Source of the DNA: Vogesella oryzae
GTDB lineage: Bacteria; Pseudomonadota; Gammaproteobacteria; Burkholderiales; Chromobacteriaceae
Length of the DNA: 64,000 nucleotides
Direction: 5' to 3'
Assembly (NCBI RefSeq): GCF_902829295.1
Contig: NZ_CADEPL010000018.1
Span: forward strand, 1 to 64,000
This document shows positions 42,704 to 55,814 of the stretch, one piece after another. Position 1 is the first letter of the stretch. Every line of letters begins with the position of its first letter. The notes below the pieces were generated by a model. That model was not told where the DNA came from. It saw nothing but the letters and a program-made list of their open reading frames with translations, and did not search any database. The position numbers were made by a program, and so were the translations under genes.

Positions 42704-43069
42704 TGTGTTGCCCTCATTGTCCGTTTGTTGGTTCGCGGCCCGGCATACCAGATGATAGAGGTCGGTTGCAGCCAGCCGCGCCCGGTTCAACTCCAGCCGG
42801 GTAAATATCACCATGCCTTCTTCGATGAAGCAGCCGGAGCGGCTGCTGGCGTGGCGCCGAAAGATAGCTTCCACCGCCTGCCGGTTCAGCGCGAACAGCG
42901 CCTGATCCAGCAGCGGGTTGTAAGTAATGTGATCCCAGCACACATCGGCATGCCCCATGCCGGTGATGCGTACCGCGATAAACGGCTGCTGCAGTTCGCG
43001 GCAACGTTGTTGCCAGGCATTTTCCTGCACCAGCCCGCGTGCCGAGTCCGGAATCTCGACAAACAGCAT
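42704..43069 (-). other. In-frame coding-like extension upstream of ribBA
   Basis: 122 codons with normal amino-acid composition (MLFVEIPDSARGLVQENAWQ..., HADVCWDHITYNPLLDQALF, FIEEGMVIFTRLELNRARL) run from an ATG seven bases after the ribE stop straight into RibBA with no stop codon. Either RibBA has an extra N-terminal domain, or two nested products are made. I do not recognise the domain. Confidence 0.6.
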
Positions 43070-43076
43070 CGCGACG

Positions 43077-43691
43077 TTACTGCCCGGACCGGGCAGCCAG
43101 CACCCGTTCGACGGTATCGACAATCGCCTGCGTCTGCGGGTCGATCTCGATATTGACCCGGTCCCCGACCTGGCGCACGCCCAGCAGCGTGCGCTGCAGC
43201 GTTTCCGGAATCAGGTGTACGCAGAAGGTGTCGCCCTGCACATCGCCGATGGTCAGGCTGCAGCCATCAATGCCGATATAGCCTTTTTTCAGCACATACT
43301 TGGCCAGTTCGGCCGGCAGCCGGAACCACAAGGTGCGATTGTCCGGGGTGATGTTCCCCTCGGTCACTTCGGCAACACACATGATGTGGCCAGACATGGC
43401 ATGCCCGCCGATGTCGTCACCAAAGCGCGCGGCGCGCTCCACGTTGACGGCATCCCCCACCTGCAGCGCGCCAAGATTGGTCAGCCGCAGAGTTTCCGCC
43501 ATCAGGTCGAACGCCACGACATTGCCATCGATGCGCGTTACCGTCAGGCAGCAGCCGTTATGCGCCACCGAGGCGCCAATCTGCAAACCGGGCAGCAGCT
43601 CGGCGGGCAAGGCTACCTGATGGGTGCGAAACCCCGGTCTTTCCTCGATGGCCACCACCTGCGCCATTCCCTGCACGATACCGGTAAACAT
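43077..43691 (-). CDS. ribE: Riboflavin synthase alpha subunit
   Basis: 204 residues from ATG 43691 (MFTGIVQGMAQVVAIEERPG). Two tandem lumazine-binding domains: SVAHNGCCLTVTRID with VNVERA, then GYIGIDGCSLTIGDVQG with VNIEID. It dismutates two ribityllumazines into riboflavin. First gene of the ribE-ribBA-ribH-nusB series. No FMN riboswitch is evident upstream. Confidence 0.95.
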   Translation of the reverse strand: MFTGIVQGMAQVVAIEERPGFRTHQVALPAELLPGLQIGASVAHNGCCLTVTRIDGNVVAFDLMAETLRLTNLGALQVGDAVNVERAARFGDDIGGHAMSGHIMCVAEVTEGNITPDNRTLWFRLPAELAKYVLKKGYIGIDGCSLTIGDVQGDTFCVHLIPETLQRTLLGVRQVGDRVNIEIDPQTQAIVDTVERVLAARSGQ

Positions 43692-43762
43692 CGGCTGATC
43701 TCCGTTGCGGCAAAGCAGCAATTGTAGCGCGGCGCACGACAAATGCCGACCCTGACAACAGC

Positions 43763-43806
43763 AAGGTTGGCCGCGGCAAAACCCGAACAGTGGCTGCGGC
43801 CAACTT
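43763..43806. repeat. Facing pair of the repeat word between ribE and prfC
   Basis: AAGGTTGGCCGCG at 43763-43775 and TGCGGCCAACTT at 43795-43806, inverted and 20 bases apart, in the divergent non-coding interval. Confidence 0.85.
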
Positions 43807-43889
43807 GCCGAAGCTTGTTCCCCTCTACGCCGCCGGCAAACTCAAGTACAATCCGCTGTTTTTCCCGCATTTTTCACCCGACCCGAGCC

Positions 43890-45500
<1,611 letters not shown>

Positions 45501-45514
45501 GCGCAGGAGCCGCC

Positions 45515-46381
45515 ATGCCCGCCTGGTTCCCCCAATTGCTGCACGAGTACGGCACCGACATCGCCCGCAGCGGCGTACTGGTTATCGTATTGCTGCTGGT
45601 TCACAGCAGCATTGTGCGCACCATTGCGGCCAACCCGCGGGTACCGCTGGAGACGCGTCGCCGCTGGGCGGTGAATCTGCGCAACGCCATGATCATCACC
45701 GGCCTCGCCGGCATGGTGGTGATCTGGGCGCGCGAACTGCAGACCATCGCGCTGTCGATGGTGGCATTTGCCGCCGCGCTGGTGGTAGCCACCAAGGAGC
45801 TGCTGATGTGCCTGGGCGGCGGCCTGGTGCGCTCGCTGGGCAACACCTACCAGCTGGGCGACATCATCGAGATCGGCCCGCTGCGCGGACGGGTGATGGA
45901 CATCACCATGCTGTCCACCAGCGTGCTGGAAATCGGCCCGCGCCACGATGCGCACCAGATCACCGGCCGCATGCTGAGCTTTCCCAACAGCATGTTGCTG
46001 ACCCAGCCGGTCGCGCGCGAGAACTTTACCGGCGATTACGTGATGCACATCCTCACCATTCCGCTGCCCTACAGCCTGAAGCCGGGCAAAGCGGAGCGCG
46101 TGCTGCAGGAAATCGCCGATGAAATCTGCGCCCCGTACATCGAAGAAGCCCGCGCCCATATGGCGATGCTGGAAAGCAAGTTGCTGCTGGACACGCCGTC
46201 GGTAGCGCCACGCATCTCGCTGCAACCGGCCAGCGAGAAGGAATACCGCGCCATCCTGCGCTACGCGGTACCGCCGCGCGAGCGCCAGCGCGTGGAGCAG
46301 GCCATCCTGCACCGCTTCCTGTTTGTCTGCTTTCCGGAATCCGATACACCTCTTGCCGCCCCCCGAGCCGATACGCCCTGA
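45515..46381 (+). CDS. MscS-family mechanosensitive channel-like protein
   Basis: 288 residues. Three hydrophobic spans in the first ~100 residues. The pore-helix-like GLVRSLGNTYQLGDIIEIGPLRGRVMDITMLSTSVLEIG is the start of the MscS beta domain. FPNSMLLTQPVARENFT matches the conserved FPN signature. The C-terminal domain is alpha/beta, as in MscS. Small-conductance osmotic safety valve in the inner membrane. The TetR gene follows two bases later. Confidence 0.85.
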   Translation: MPAWFPQLLHEYGTDIARSGVLVIVLLLVHSSIVRTIAANPRVPLETRRRWAVNLRNAMIITGLAGMVVIWARELQTIALSMVAFAAALVVATKELLMCLGGGLVRSLGNTYQLGDIIEIGPLRGRVMDITMLSTSVLEIGPRHDAHQITGRMLSFPNSMLLTQPVARENFTGDYVMHILTIPLPYSLKPGKAERVLQEIADEICAPYIEEARAHMAMLESKLLLDTPSVAPRISLQPASEKEYRAILRYAVPPRERQRVEQAILHRFLFVCFPESDTPLAAPRADTP

Positions 46382-46383
46382 CC

Positions 46384-47031
46384 ATGTCCAAGCCCCGGAT
46401 CAAGACTTACGACCGCATCGTTGAGGAAAGCCTGGTGCTGTTCAACGAGCACGGCGAACGCAACATCACCACCAACCACATCGCCGCCCATCTGGGCATC
46501 AGCCCGGGCAACCTGTACTACCACTTCCGCAACAAGGAAGAGATCGTCCACCAGATTTTCCAGCTCTACCGCCGTTTCATCACCGAACGCCTGGCGGTGC
46601 CGCTGAACCGCAGCATGGAGGTGGCCGACCTGGTGAACTACCTGGAAACCGCGTTCGAGGCGATGTGGCGCTTCCGTTTCATGTTCTACGACCTGCCGGG
46701 GCTGATGGCGCGCAACCCGCAGATGCAGGCCGACTACCAGCAGTTCGTGCATAGCGAACTGCAGGTAATCCTGGAAGGTCACTTCCGCGAATTCATCCGC
46801 CTCGGCCTGCTGAAAATGTCGCTGGATGACATCGCGCCGGTGTCGATCAACATCTGGCTGATCGTGAAATTCTGGTTCGCCTTCGAGCAGACCGCGCGTC
46901 CCAAGGCGCCGATTACCGAGGCCTCCGGCCATCGCGGTGTTCGCCAGGTGCTGGCACTGCTCAAGCCCTACGTCACCCCGGAATTCCTGCCGGCCTTCCA
47001 CGCCCTGCTGGAACGCCATCCGGCCAGCTGA
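46384..47031 (+). CDS. TetR-family regulator
   Basis: 215 residues. The N-terminal helix-turn-helix (TYDRIVEESLVLFNEHGERNITTNHIAAHLGISPGNLYYHFRNKEEI) is textbook TetR. The C-terminal ligand domain resembles the TetR/YbiH-like group (FMFYDLPGLMARNPQMQADYQQF). It directly follows the channel gene and may control it or distant lipid genes; ligand unknown. Confidence 0.85.
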   Translation: MSKPRIKTYDRIVEESLVLFNEHGERNITTNHIAAHLGISPGNLYYHFRNKEEIVHQIFQLYRRFITERLAVPLNRSMEVADLVNYLETAFEAMWRFRFMFYDLPGLMARNPQMQADYQQFVHSELQVILEGHFREFIRLGLLKMSLDDIAPVSINIWLIVKFWFAFEQTARPKAPITEASGHRGVRQVLALLKPYVTPEFLPAFHALLERHPAS

Positions 47032-47034
47032 GCC

Positions 47035-47054
47035 TGCGGCCAACGTTGGCCGCA
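47035..47054. repeat. Perfect 20-base palindrome of two facing repeat words
   Basis: TGCGGCCAACGTTGGCCGCA: two GTTGGCCGCA cores head to head with no spacer, four bases after the TetR stop and just ahead of a conventional terminator. Confidence 0.9.
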
Positions 47055-47068
47055 ACCCGCTGCAAACA

Positions 47069-47093
47069 AAAAGCCCCGCAACGCGGGGCTTTG
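47069..47093. terminator. Bidirectional terminator between tetR and argS
   Basis: AAAAGCCCCGC-AAC-GCGGGGCTTT with T/A tracts on both sides, between convergent genes. Confidence 0.9.
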
Positions 47094-47119
47094 TCACAAC
47101 CGGCAAGCCGGTGCTGTGC

Positions 47120-48853
<1,734 letters not shown>

Positions 48854-48962
48854 TCAAAGCCGGACGCTACAGGCGTCCGGCGTGAATGCAATGCAACAAT
48901 TTTACGGCCAAAGCGGGCTGCGGCCAACCTTGAATGTGCCGTGAGCGCCATTGGCAGCCAGC

Positions 48963-48989
48963 AAAAAGCCGCGTCATCCGCGGCTTTTT
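48963..48989. terminator. Terminator after trhP
   Basis: AAAAAGCCGCG pairs with CGCGGCTTTTT. The upstream base 48919-48931 holds a perfect reverse copy of the 13-base repeat word. Confidence 0.85.
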
Positions 48990-49011
48990 GTCCCGGCCGG
49001 TGCCTGCCCGC

Positions 49012-50361
49012 TTACAGCAGACGCGCCAGCAGCGCCTTTTCCATGCCGGCCATGCCCGGAATCTTCACCTTCACGCCGTTGCCCGGTGCCACGCTGGTGG
49101 CCTCGCCATTGCGCGTCATTGCGGTGAGCTCCACGGTGCGATTGCCGCTCGGGTGGATGATTTCCACGCGGTCGCCAACGGCGAAGCGGTTTTTCACATC
49201 AATCAGCGCCCAGCCGTCGGCATCCACTTCCATCACATCGCCGACATACTGGCTCTGCTTGGCCACGGAATGGCCGGACAGATAGTTCTGGTGCTCCTGG
49301 GTCTGGTGACGCTCGAGGAAGCCCGGGGTGTAACCGCGGTTGGCCAGGCCTTCCAGCTCGGCCAGCAGGCTGTAATCGAACGGACGGCCAGCTACCGCGT
49401 CATCGATGGCGCGACGATAGGTCTGCGCGGTACGGGCCACGTAGTACAGGCTCTTGGTACGGCCTTCGATTTTCAGCGAGTCGACACCGATCTTCACCAG
49501 CTTCTCCACCTGCTCCACCGCACGCAGGTCCTTGGAGTTCATGATGTAGGTGCCATGCTCGTCCTCGATGATCGGCATCAGCTCGCCCGGACGGTTGGCC
49601 TCTTCGATCAGATAGGTCTTGTCGGCCAGCGGATGGCGCTGCTGGCTGCCGCAGGAAGAAAAGCTCTGGTTGGCTTCTTCCAGCGCCTTGCCGAAGTCGA
49701 AGTCGATCTTTTGCGGCTTCACATCGCCGGCGTCATCGCCTTGGGTGTCATGCACCTTGTAGTCCCAGCGGCAGGCGTTGGTACAGGTGCCCTGGTTCGG
49801 GTCGCGATGATTGAAGTAGCCGGACAGCAGGCAGCGGCCGGAGTAGGCAATACACAGCGCGCCGTGCACGAACACTTCCAGCTCCATGTCCGGGCATTCC
49901 TGGCGGATCTCGGCGATCTCGTCGAGGGACAGCTCGCGCGACAGGATGATGCGCTCCACCCCCATCTTCTGCCAGAACTTCACCCCCATGTAGTTGGTGG
50001 TATTGGCCTGCACCGACAGATGGATAGGCACATGCGGCCAACGTTCGCGCACCATCATGATCAACCCCGGATCGGCCATGATCAGCGCGTCCGGATTCAT
50101 CTCGATCACCGGTTCCATGTCGGCCATGTAAGTCTTGATCTTGCTGTTGTGCGGCAGGATGTTGCTGGCCACGAACAGCTTCTTGCCACGGGCATGGGCT
50201 TCTTCGATGCCGATGCGCAGTTCTTCCAGCTTGAAATCGTTATTACGCGCACGCAGCGAGTAACGCGGCTGGCCGGCGTACACGGCATCGGCGCCAAAAT
50301 CGTAGGCGGCACGCATCTTGTCCAGCGTACCGGCGGGCAACAGCAGTTCGGGGGCTTTCAT
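49012..50361 (-). CDS. trhP: U32 peptidase-family protein, TrhP (YegQ)-like
   Basis: 449 residues from ATG 50361 (MKAPELLLPAGTLDKMRAAYDFGADAVYAGQ). SGRCLLSGYFNHRDPNQGTC and NACRWDYKV carry the U32 signature cysteines for an iron-sulphur cluster. The family takes part in prephenate-dependent tRNA hydroxylation (ho5U34) in E. coli. The C-terminal ~85 residues are the small beta-barrel of the YegQ branch. Confidence 0.9.
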   Translation of the reverse strand: MKAPELLLPAGTLDKMRAAYDFGADAVYAGQPRYSLRARNNDFKLEELRIGIEEAHARGKKLFVASNILPHNSKIKTYMADMEPVIEMNPDALIMADPGLIMMVRERWPHVPIHLSVQANTTNYMGVKFWQKMGVERIILSRELSLDEIAEIRQECPDMELEVFVHGALCIAYSGRCLLSGYFNHRDPNQGTCTNACRWDYKVHDTQGDDAGDVKPQKIDFDFGKALEEANQSFSSCGSQQRHPLADKTYLIEEANRPGELMPIIEDEHGTYIMNSKDLRAVEQVEKLVKIGVDSLKIEGRTKSLYYVARTAQTYRRAIDDAVAGRPFDYSLLAELEGLANRGYTPGFLERHQTQEHQNYLSGHSVAKQSQYVGDVMEVDADGWALIDVKNRFAVGDRVEIIHPSGNRTVELTAMTRNGEATSVAPGNGVKVKIPGMAGMEKALLARLL

Positions 50362-50383
50362 CGGTGGGTGGTCTTTCGCGTAT

Positions 50384-50803
50384 TCAGTGGGTAAGACAGG
50401 ACACCGGCAGCGGTGCCAGGTCCGGCGCGACAAAGCGGCGGCGCGCATTGTCGTCCTGCAGTTTCTGTTGCGAGTAATGCTGGCCGATCAGGCTGCGCGC
50501 GTCGTCCAGCAAATCGGCATTGCCCGCCACAAAGGCATTCCAGTCCATGACCTGCGCCGGCGCCTGCTCCAGCCGGCTGTAAATGATGGTGAGGAACGCC
50601 AGGGTAACGGTGTGGTGGTATTTCTCCGGCGCGCCCTTGGCCATGGCGTAGCGCGACAGTGTCCGCGCGCAGCGTGCCGCCGCCTCGCGGGCGGCATAGC
50701 TGCGACGATAGGCCCAGGCCGCCTGCAAGTGGGCCTGGTGATTGAACTGCTCTGCAGGCAGCGCGTGCGTTTCCAGCTCGCGCAAGAATGCCTGGTAATC
50801 CAT
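50384..50803 (-). CDS. Hypothetical protein upstream of trhP
   Basis: 139 residues from ATG 50803 (MDYQAFLRELETHALPAEQF). Mostly helical: FNHQAHLQAAWAYRRSYAAREAAARCARTLSRYAM, then EKYHHTVTLAFLTIIYSRL, with several conserved-looking His residues (FNHQAH, KYHHT). It lies 22 bases before trhP and is likely co-transcribed. Resembles a small uncharacterised family found in many bacteria; no function known to me. Confidence 0.7.
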   Translation of the reverse strand: MDYQAFLRELETHALPAEQFNHQAHLQAAWAYRRSYAAREAAARCARTLSRYAMAKGAPEKYHHTVTLAFLTIIYSRLEQAPAQVMDWNAFVAGNADLLDDARSLIGQHYSQQKLQDDNARRRFVAPDLAPLPVSCLTH

Positions 50804-50830
50804 TCGTGACTCCGGGGACAAGACAAAGCA

Positions 50831-50857
50831 TAAAAGGCCCCGAAGCGGAGCCTTTTA
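50831..50857. terminator. Terminator-like hairpin upstream of 50803
   Basis: TAAAAGGCCCCG-AAG-CGGAGCCTTTTA with one mismatch and A/T tracts on both flanks. It would end transcription from the 51174 gene on the minus strand. Confidence 0.7.
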
Positions 50858-50958
50858 CAGGTGTTTTGTTGCCGCGCGATTATGCGCGCCACCCCGCAGT
50901 GCGTCAAGGACGCCGCCGGTCAGCAATGCGACATTAAGCTACTGTTTTTAATGCCATT

Positions 50959-51174
50959 TCAACGACGCGGGTTTTTTAGCAATGCGGCGAGGCCGAGAAA
51001 CTGCGCCGCCACGCCGAGCAACATGCACAGCGAGGACAGCAATTCGACCACCCACACGCCGCCCGCCCCCTGCCGGCTGGCCGATGCCAGCATAAACAGC
51101 AACGTACCGGCCACAATTACCGCGATCGCCAGCCGGCGGTTGGTTTTCATTTTTTCAAACAGCACTTGTATCAC
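50959..51174 (-). CDS. Small two-span membrane protein
   Basis: 71 residues from a GTG at 51174, chosen because AGGAG lies six bases before it; an ATG at 51150 is the alternative. Two hydrophobic spans: LAIAVIVAGTLLFMLASA and WVVELLSSLCMLLGVAAQFLG. It starts immediately after the stop of the ferritin-like gene, so the two are coupled. Function unknown. Confidence 0.6.
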   Translation of the reverse strand: MIQVLFEKMKTNRRLAIAVIVAGTLLFMLASASRQGAGGVWVVELLSSLCMLLGVAAQFLGLAALLKNPRR

Positions 51175-52005
51175 TCAGGTCTCCTGACGGTCACGCGTCA
51201 CGGTAAAGTCTTGCAACATCGCCAATTCCAGCTCGCTGAAACCGGCATCACGACGCGCCTCAAGGTTGTAAACGCCGCGCAGCTCGCTGACACGATAATC
51301 GCGCAGCAACGCACGGAAAGTCTCCACCGGTGCCAGCCCGCGCTCATCGCACAGCGTGGTAAACCAGTAATTGCCGACACGGACATGGCCGATTTCGTCG
51401 CGCAGCACAATGTCCAGCACCGCGGCCGTTTCCAGGTCGCCAATATGGCGCAACTTGTCCTGCACGATGGGCACCGCATCCAGCCCGCGCGCCTCCATCA
51501 CCCGCGGCACCAGCGCCATGCGCACCAGCACATCATGATCGGTCTTGACCGCCATTTCCCACAGCGTGTTGTGGGCAGGAAAGTCGCCGTAATCGAAACC
51601 CAGCGCCTGCAGGCGAGTGCGCAACAGCTTGAAATGCGCGGCTTCTTCCGCCGCGATACGCAGCCAGTCATCCACGTAACTGTCAGGCATGGCGCGAAAG
51701 CGCCAGGCGGCATCCAGCGCCAGATTGATGGCATTGAATTCGATGTGGGCAATGGCATGCACCATGGCCGCATGCCCTTCCCGGCTACCCACCCGACGCC
51801 GCGGCACATCCCGCGGGTTGATCAGGGTTGGCCGCAGCGGCCGGCCCGGCTGCGGCACCGGATACAACGCCGCGGTCGCATCGCGCAAAAGTCCGCCCTG
51901 CTGCCAGCGCCAGTACATGTGCTGCACTGCCTGCGGCTTGTCATCGATATCCGCCGCCAGCAACAGGCGCTCGATGGCCGGATAGAGGGAAACATCGGTA
52001 TTCAT
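51175..52005 (-). CDS. DUF455 ferritin-like protein
   Basis: 276 residues from ATG 52005. HIEFNAINLALDAAWRF, AAEEAAHFKLLRTRLQALGFDYGDFPAHNTLWEMA and RDEIGHVRVGNYWF supply the paired Glu/His residues of a di-iron four-helix bundle. Family role unknown; ferritin-like folds bind iron or act as oxidases. An in-frame repeat word lies at 51827-51835. Confidence 0.85.
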   Translation of the reverse strand: MNTDVSLYPAIERLLLAADIDDKPQAVQHMYWRWQQGGLLRDATAALYPVPQPGRPLRPTLINPRDVPRRRVGSREGHAAMVHAIAHIEFNAINLALDAAWRFRAMPDSYVDDWLRIAAEEAAHFKLLRTRLQALGFDYGDFPAHNTLWEMAVKTDHDVLVRMALVPRVMEARGLDAVPIVQDKLRHIGDLETAAVLDIVLRDEIGHVRVGNYWFTTLCDERGLAPVETFRALLRDYRVSELRGVYNLEARRDAGFSELELAMLQDFTVTRDRQET

Positions 52006-52126
52006 CGGGCGGCATTGTACTGTGCAGGCTGCCGGCGGCACAGCCGGTAATCGGGCTTGCGATTTGTCATTGCCAGCGCACTGCCATGATGCATAATTCA
52101 GCCACCAAAGACCTGAGGAGAGCACC

Positions 52127-52567
52127 ATGCTGTTCAATACCAGCCTGCTGGGCGAAGTGGATGTCGACGAGCAAAGCATCATCACCTTTGCCGGCGGCCT
52201 GCCGGCATTCGAACACTGCACCCGCTTCAAGTTGTTCCACGATGCCAACTGCGAAAGCCCGCGCGTGCACTGGCTGCAATCACTGGATGAGCCGGATGTC
52301 CTGTTCAGCGTGACCGAGCCGGGTAACCTGGGCATCCGTTACGAAGTACAGCTGGATGATGCCGAAGTCGCCGCCCTGCAACTGTCCCGCCCGGAAGATG
52401 TCGGCGTGCTGCTGATCATTTACCGCGATGGCGAGGAAGACCCGCAGCAACCGCTGCTGTCGCATCTGCGCGCCAATGTACGCAACCCGCTGATCATCAA
52501 CTTTGCCAAACAGCTGGGCATGCAAAAGACCAATCTGGATTGCGACATCGTGTTCCACAACCGCTGA
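52127..52567 (+). CDS. fliW: Flagellar assembly factor FliW
   Basis: 146 residues. [35 protein letters not shown] and [14 protein letters not shown] fit FliW, which binds flagellin and antagonises CsrA to couple flagellin synthesis to assembly. It is not next to csrA or flagellin here. Length is normal. Confidence 0.85.
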   Translation: MLFNTSLLGEVDVDEQSIITFAGGLPAFEHCTRFKLFHDANCESPRVHWLQSLDEPDVLFSVTEPGNLGIRYEVQLDDAEVAALQLSRPEDVGVLLIIYRDGEEDPQQPLLSHLRANVRNPLIINFAKQLGMQKTNLDCDIVFHNR

Positions 52568-52799
52568 TTGCCGCCCTGATTCCCCGCAGCGCACCGCCGC
52601 AAGGCCGTGCGCTGTTTTCATTTCCGCACGCACCCGACTTGGGCATCAGGCACCTCGGGATGCACCAGAAAAAGCAACATCGCCCCAAAGTGGCGCGTCA
52701 CGCACTGGCAGCCTTGCCACATCCTGCCAAAAACTATCGAAATCTGGCCTGTTTTTTGCTGAATTGCGACATCGTCATCCATCAACCCTACGGACCACC

Positions 52800-54923
52800 A
52801 TGTCAGCAAAAAGTCTCTCGATGCCCCTGAGCGCTGCAGAACAGCACTGGCTTCCCTGGTTTGGCAAGACCGGCAAACTGGCCATGCGCTGGAGCTGCAT
52901 GCTCAACCGCCATCGCTACGCCGCACTGGAACAAGTCTTCAGTAGCATCGCCGCTACGCGGGTGGAGATACTGCAACGCTGGACCAGCGAGCAATGGCAG
53001 CAACTGGAGAGTCTGGCCGCACAATACCCGGCCGGCATCACGCCGGACAGCGCCCTGTTGCTGCGCCGCCACCAGCTGGCACCGGACTTCTCCGAGCTGT
53101 TTCTGCTAGATGCCGACGGGGTGGTGAGCCAGTCCACGGCCAGCGGACGCTGCGGCCAACGTCACAGCCAGCCGGCGGCACTGCAACGCGGCCGCAAAAG
53201 CCGCTTTCTGCACGGCCCGTACCGCGATGTCGACACCGAGCGCATCGGGCCGTCCACCTCGCGTTTTCACGACGCCGTCACCCTGATGTTCTACCTGCCG
53301 CTGGCCGATGGCCGCTGCCTGTGCGGCCGCGTGCCCAACGATGTGCTGGGCGACCTGATCCAGCGCGAAGCCGGGCATATTTTCAGCGATTCCGGCGACA
53401 ACTACCTGTTCATGGCGCGTGCCGGCTTCGACCACAGCATCGCACCGGGCACCGCGCTGTCGCGTTCGCGCTTCGAGGACAAGACCTTCTCGCTGGGCGA
53501 CAACCTGAAAGATGGCATCCGCACCGGATACGGCACCGTACGCGTGCAGCAGCACACCGAGCTGGAGCTGGTTTTCAACGATCCGGCCACCGGCCACCTG
53601 CACCCGGGCGTGCGCGAAACCATCCGTAACGGCAGCAACACCTATGTGCTGTATCCGGGCTATTCCGACTACCGTCACATTCCGGTGGTTGGCCGCGGCG
53701 TGACGTTCCAGCTGCCGGGCAGCGACGACACATGGGGCATGATGTGCGAGGCCGATCTGGAGGAGGTGTACCGCAGCCGGCCGCTGAGCTACCGGCTGAC
53801 CAAGCTGTATCTGCTTACCGCCATTCCCGCCGGCATGGCCGGCTGGGCACTGGACCGGACGCTGAGCGTACCGCCGGCACTCTCGCTGTTCCTGTTCTGG
53901 CTGTTGCAGGGGCTGGGCGTGCTGGCGTTTTTCTACCTTGGCGCCCGTCAGGTTACCGGCCGCGTCAGCTCGCTGATCCGCGCGGTGCGCAGCATCGCCG
54001 AAGGCGGTGGCGATCTGCGCCAGCGGCTGAACCGCAATGACACCCGCCCGGACGAGCTGACCACACTGGCCAGCTGGTTCAACAGTTTCATCGACCAGCT
54101 GGAGTGCACCCTGCGCCTGGTGCAACACTCCTCGCGCGATATCTCGGTCGCCAACCTGCAGTTGCAGCAAAGCCAGCAGGACACCACCGGCAGCGTGATG
54201 AGCGTGGTCAGCGAAATGGACAATATGATGGCGTTGCTGGCCAGCCAGCAGCACCAGATCGACCACGCCAGCCACAGCGCCAGCGACATCCGCACCCAGC
54301 TGGATCTGCTGGCAGAAGGCTCTGGCAAGCAGGTGGCGCTGATCCGCGAGCGCTCGCAAGGCATCCGCCAGTCGGTCAGCAGCTCGTCGCAAACCCTGCG
54401 CCAGCTGCAGGACAGCGCCCGCGAGATCGGCCAGATCGTGGCGGTGATCCATGACATCGCCGACCAGACCAACCTGCTGGCGCTGAATGCCGCCATCGAA
54501 GCCGCGCGCGCCGGCGAAGCCGGTCGCGGCTTTGCCGTGGTGGCCGACGAAGTGCGCAAGCTGGCCGACCGCACCGCCAGCGCCACGTTGCAGATCGGCG
54601 ACATGATCGCCAGCATCCAGCAGCAGGCTACCGGTGCGGTCAACAGCATGGACAGCGGCATGCGCGAGATGGAGGACGGCTTGCAGCTGGCGGAACACAC
54701 CGCCAGCGACAACGGCGACACCCAGCAGCTGATCGGCACGCTGATCGCCTCGATTGACGACATTGCCGTCGCCAGCCGCACCTATGGCGAGAAAGTGCAG
54801 CAGGTCAACACCGCCACCAGCAGCATCAGCGACGTACTGGCCCACAGCCAGTACAGTACCGAGCAGACGGCCGCTGCCAGCCAGCGCCTGGCGGCCCTGA
54901 TGACGCAATTCAAGGTGGACTGA
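52800..54923 (+). CDS. Methyl-accepting chemotaxis protein, large
   Basis: 707 residues from ATG 52800. The sensor region (~40-325) has no preceding hydrophobic span, so it should be cytoplasmic. Two spans follow at about 345-395 ([16 protein letters not shown] and [21 protein letters not shown]), then HAMP and a canonical signalling domain ([22 protein letters not shown]). A sensor placed before the spans is unusual. The sensor contains [12 protein letters not shown] and [13 protein letters not shown], similar to a cache-like or PAS-like fold. Ligand unknown. Confidence 0.85.
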   Translation: MSAKSLSMPLSAAEQHWLPWFGKTGKLAMRWSCMLNRHRYAALEQVFSSIAATRVEILQRWTSEQWQQLESLAAQYPAGITPDSALLLRRHQLAPDFSELFLLDADGVVSQSTASGRCGQRHSQPAALQRGRKSRFLHGPYRDVDTERIGPSTSRFHDAVTLMFYLPLADGRCLCGRVPNDVLGDLIQREAGHIFSDSGDNYLFMARAGFDHSIAPGTALSRSRFEDKTFSLGDNLKDGIRTGYGTVRVQQHTELELVFNDPATGHLHPGVRETIRNGSNTYVLYPGYSDYRHIPVVGRGVTFQLPGSDDTWGMMCEADLEEVYRSRPLSYRLTKLYLLTAIPAGMAGWALDRTLSVPPALSLFLFWLLQGLGVLAFFYLGARQVTGRVSSLIRAVRSIAEGGGDLRQRLNRNDTRPDELTTLASWFNSFIDQLECTLRLVQHSSRDISVANLQLQQSQQDTTGSVMSVVSEMDNMMALLASQQHQIDHASHSASDIRTQLDLLAEGSGKQVALIRERSQGIRQSVSSSSQTLRQLQDSAREIGQIVAVIHDIADQTNLLALNAAIEAARAGEAGRGFAVVADEVRKLADRTASATLQIGDMIASIQQQATGAVNSMDSGMREMEDGLQLAEHTASDNGDTQQLIGTLIASIDDIAVASRTYGEKVQQVNTATSSISDVLAHSQYSTEQTAAASQRLAALMTQFKVD

Positions 54924-54933
54924 TGTCCGCATC

Positions 54934-54960
54934 TGCGGCCAACGTGCAAGGTTGGCCGCA
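54934..54960. repeat. Facing pair of the repeat word after the chemotaxis gene
   Basis: TGCGGCCAAC, seven bases, GTTGGCCGCA. The right copy is a perfect 13-mer (54948-54960). Stem possible, but no T tract follows. Confidence 0.9.
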
Positions 54961-55083
54961 GTCTTGCCGACATAACCCCACCCGCCGAACAGTTGCCATT
55001 CCCCTGCTTCGCGGCTATCTTCCAGTCGCCTGTCTACTACAAACCCGAGGCGCAGCGACCCGCCCGCCCAGGAGATGAACCGC

Positions 55084-55797
55084 GTGAGCAAAGAAAGCCC
55101 GAAGCAACATTCAAGCGATTACCGGCTTCCGGTATCCGCCCGCATCCGCGAGCGACTGAAAGGCGCACAACGCCGTTTTCACGCCAATGACAATATTGCC
55201 GACTTCATCGAGCCGGGCGAGCTGGACGAGCTGCTGAATGAAGTCGAAGCCAAGATGCGCGACGTGCTGCAAAGCCTGGTGATCGACACCGAAAGCGATC
55301 ACAACACCCAGGACACCGCCCGCCGCGTGGCCAAGATGTACCTGAACGAAGTGTTCCGTGGCCGCTATGTGCAGCAGCCACCCGTCACCGAGTTTCCCAA
55401 TGCCGAACGCCTGAACGAGCTGATGATCGTCGGCCCGATCACCGTGCGCAGCGCCTGCTCCCACCACCTGTGCCCGATTCTGGGCCGCGTGTGGATCGGC
55501 GTGATGCCGAACGAGCATTCCAACCTGATCGGGCTGTCCAAGTACGCGCGCATCGCGGAATGGATCATGAACCGTCCGCAAATCCAGGAAGAAGCCGTGA
55601 TCCAGCTGGCCAACACCCTGCAGGACAAGATGAGTCCGGATGGATTGGCTATCGTGATGGAAGCAGACCATTTCTGCATGCACTGGCGCGGCGTCAAAGA
55701 CAATGACTCGCAAATGGTGAACAGTGTGATGCGGGGTGTGTTCCTGACCAACCCGGATCTGCGCCGCGAATTCCTGTCCCTGCTGCCGAAAAAATAA
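55084..55797 (+). CDS. folE: GTP cyclohydrolase I
   Basis: 237 residues from a GTG at 55084. An ATG at 55075 is in frame, but the AGGAG touches it directly and gives proper spacing only for the GTG. SACSHHLCPILGRVWIGVMP has the zinc Cys/His ligands, SKYARIAEWIMNRPQIQEE follows, and ADHFCMHWRG has the third ligand. It converts GTP to dihydroneopterin triphosphate (folate/pterin). A BLUF gene follows 17 bases later. Confidence 0.95.
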   Translation: MSKESPKQHSSDYRLPVSARIRERLKGAQRRFHANDNIADFIEPGELDELLNEVEAKMRDVLQSLVIDTESDHNTQDTARRVAKMYLNEVFRGRYVQQPPVTEFPNAERLNELMIVGPITVRSACSHHLCPILGRVWIGVMPNEHSNLIGLSKYARIAEWIMNRPQIQEEAVIQLANTLQDKMSPDGLAIVMEADHFCMHWRGVKDNDSQMVNSVMRGVFLTNPDLRREFLSLLPKK

Positions 55798-55814
55798 GCC
55801 AGAGAGAAATCATC

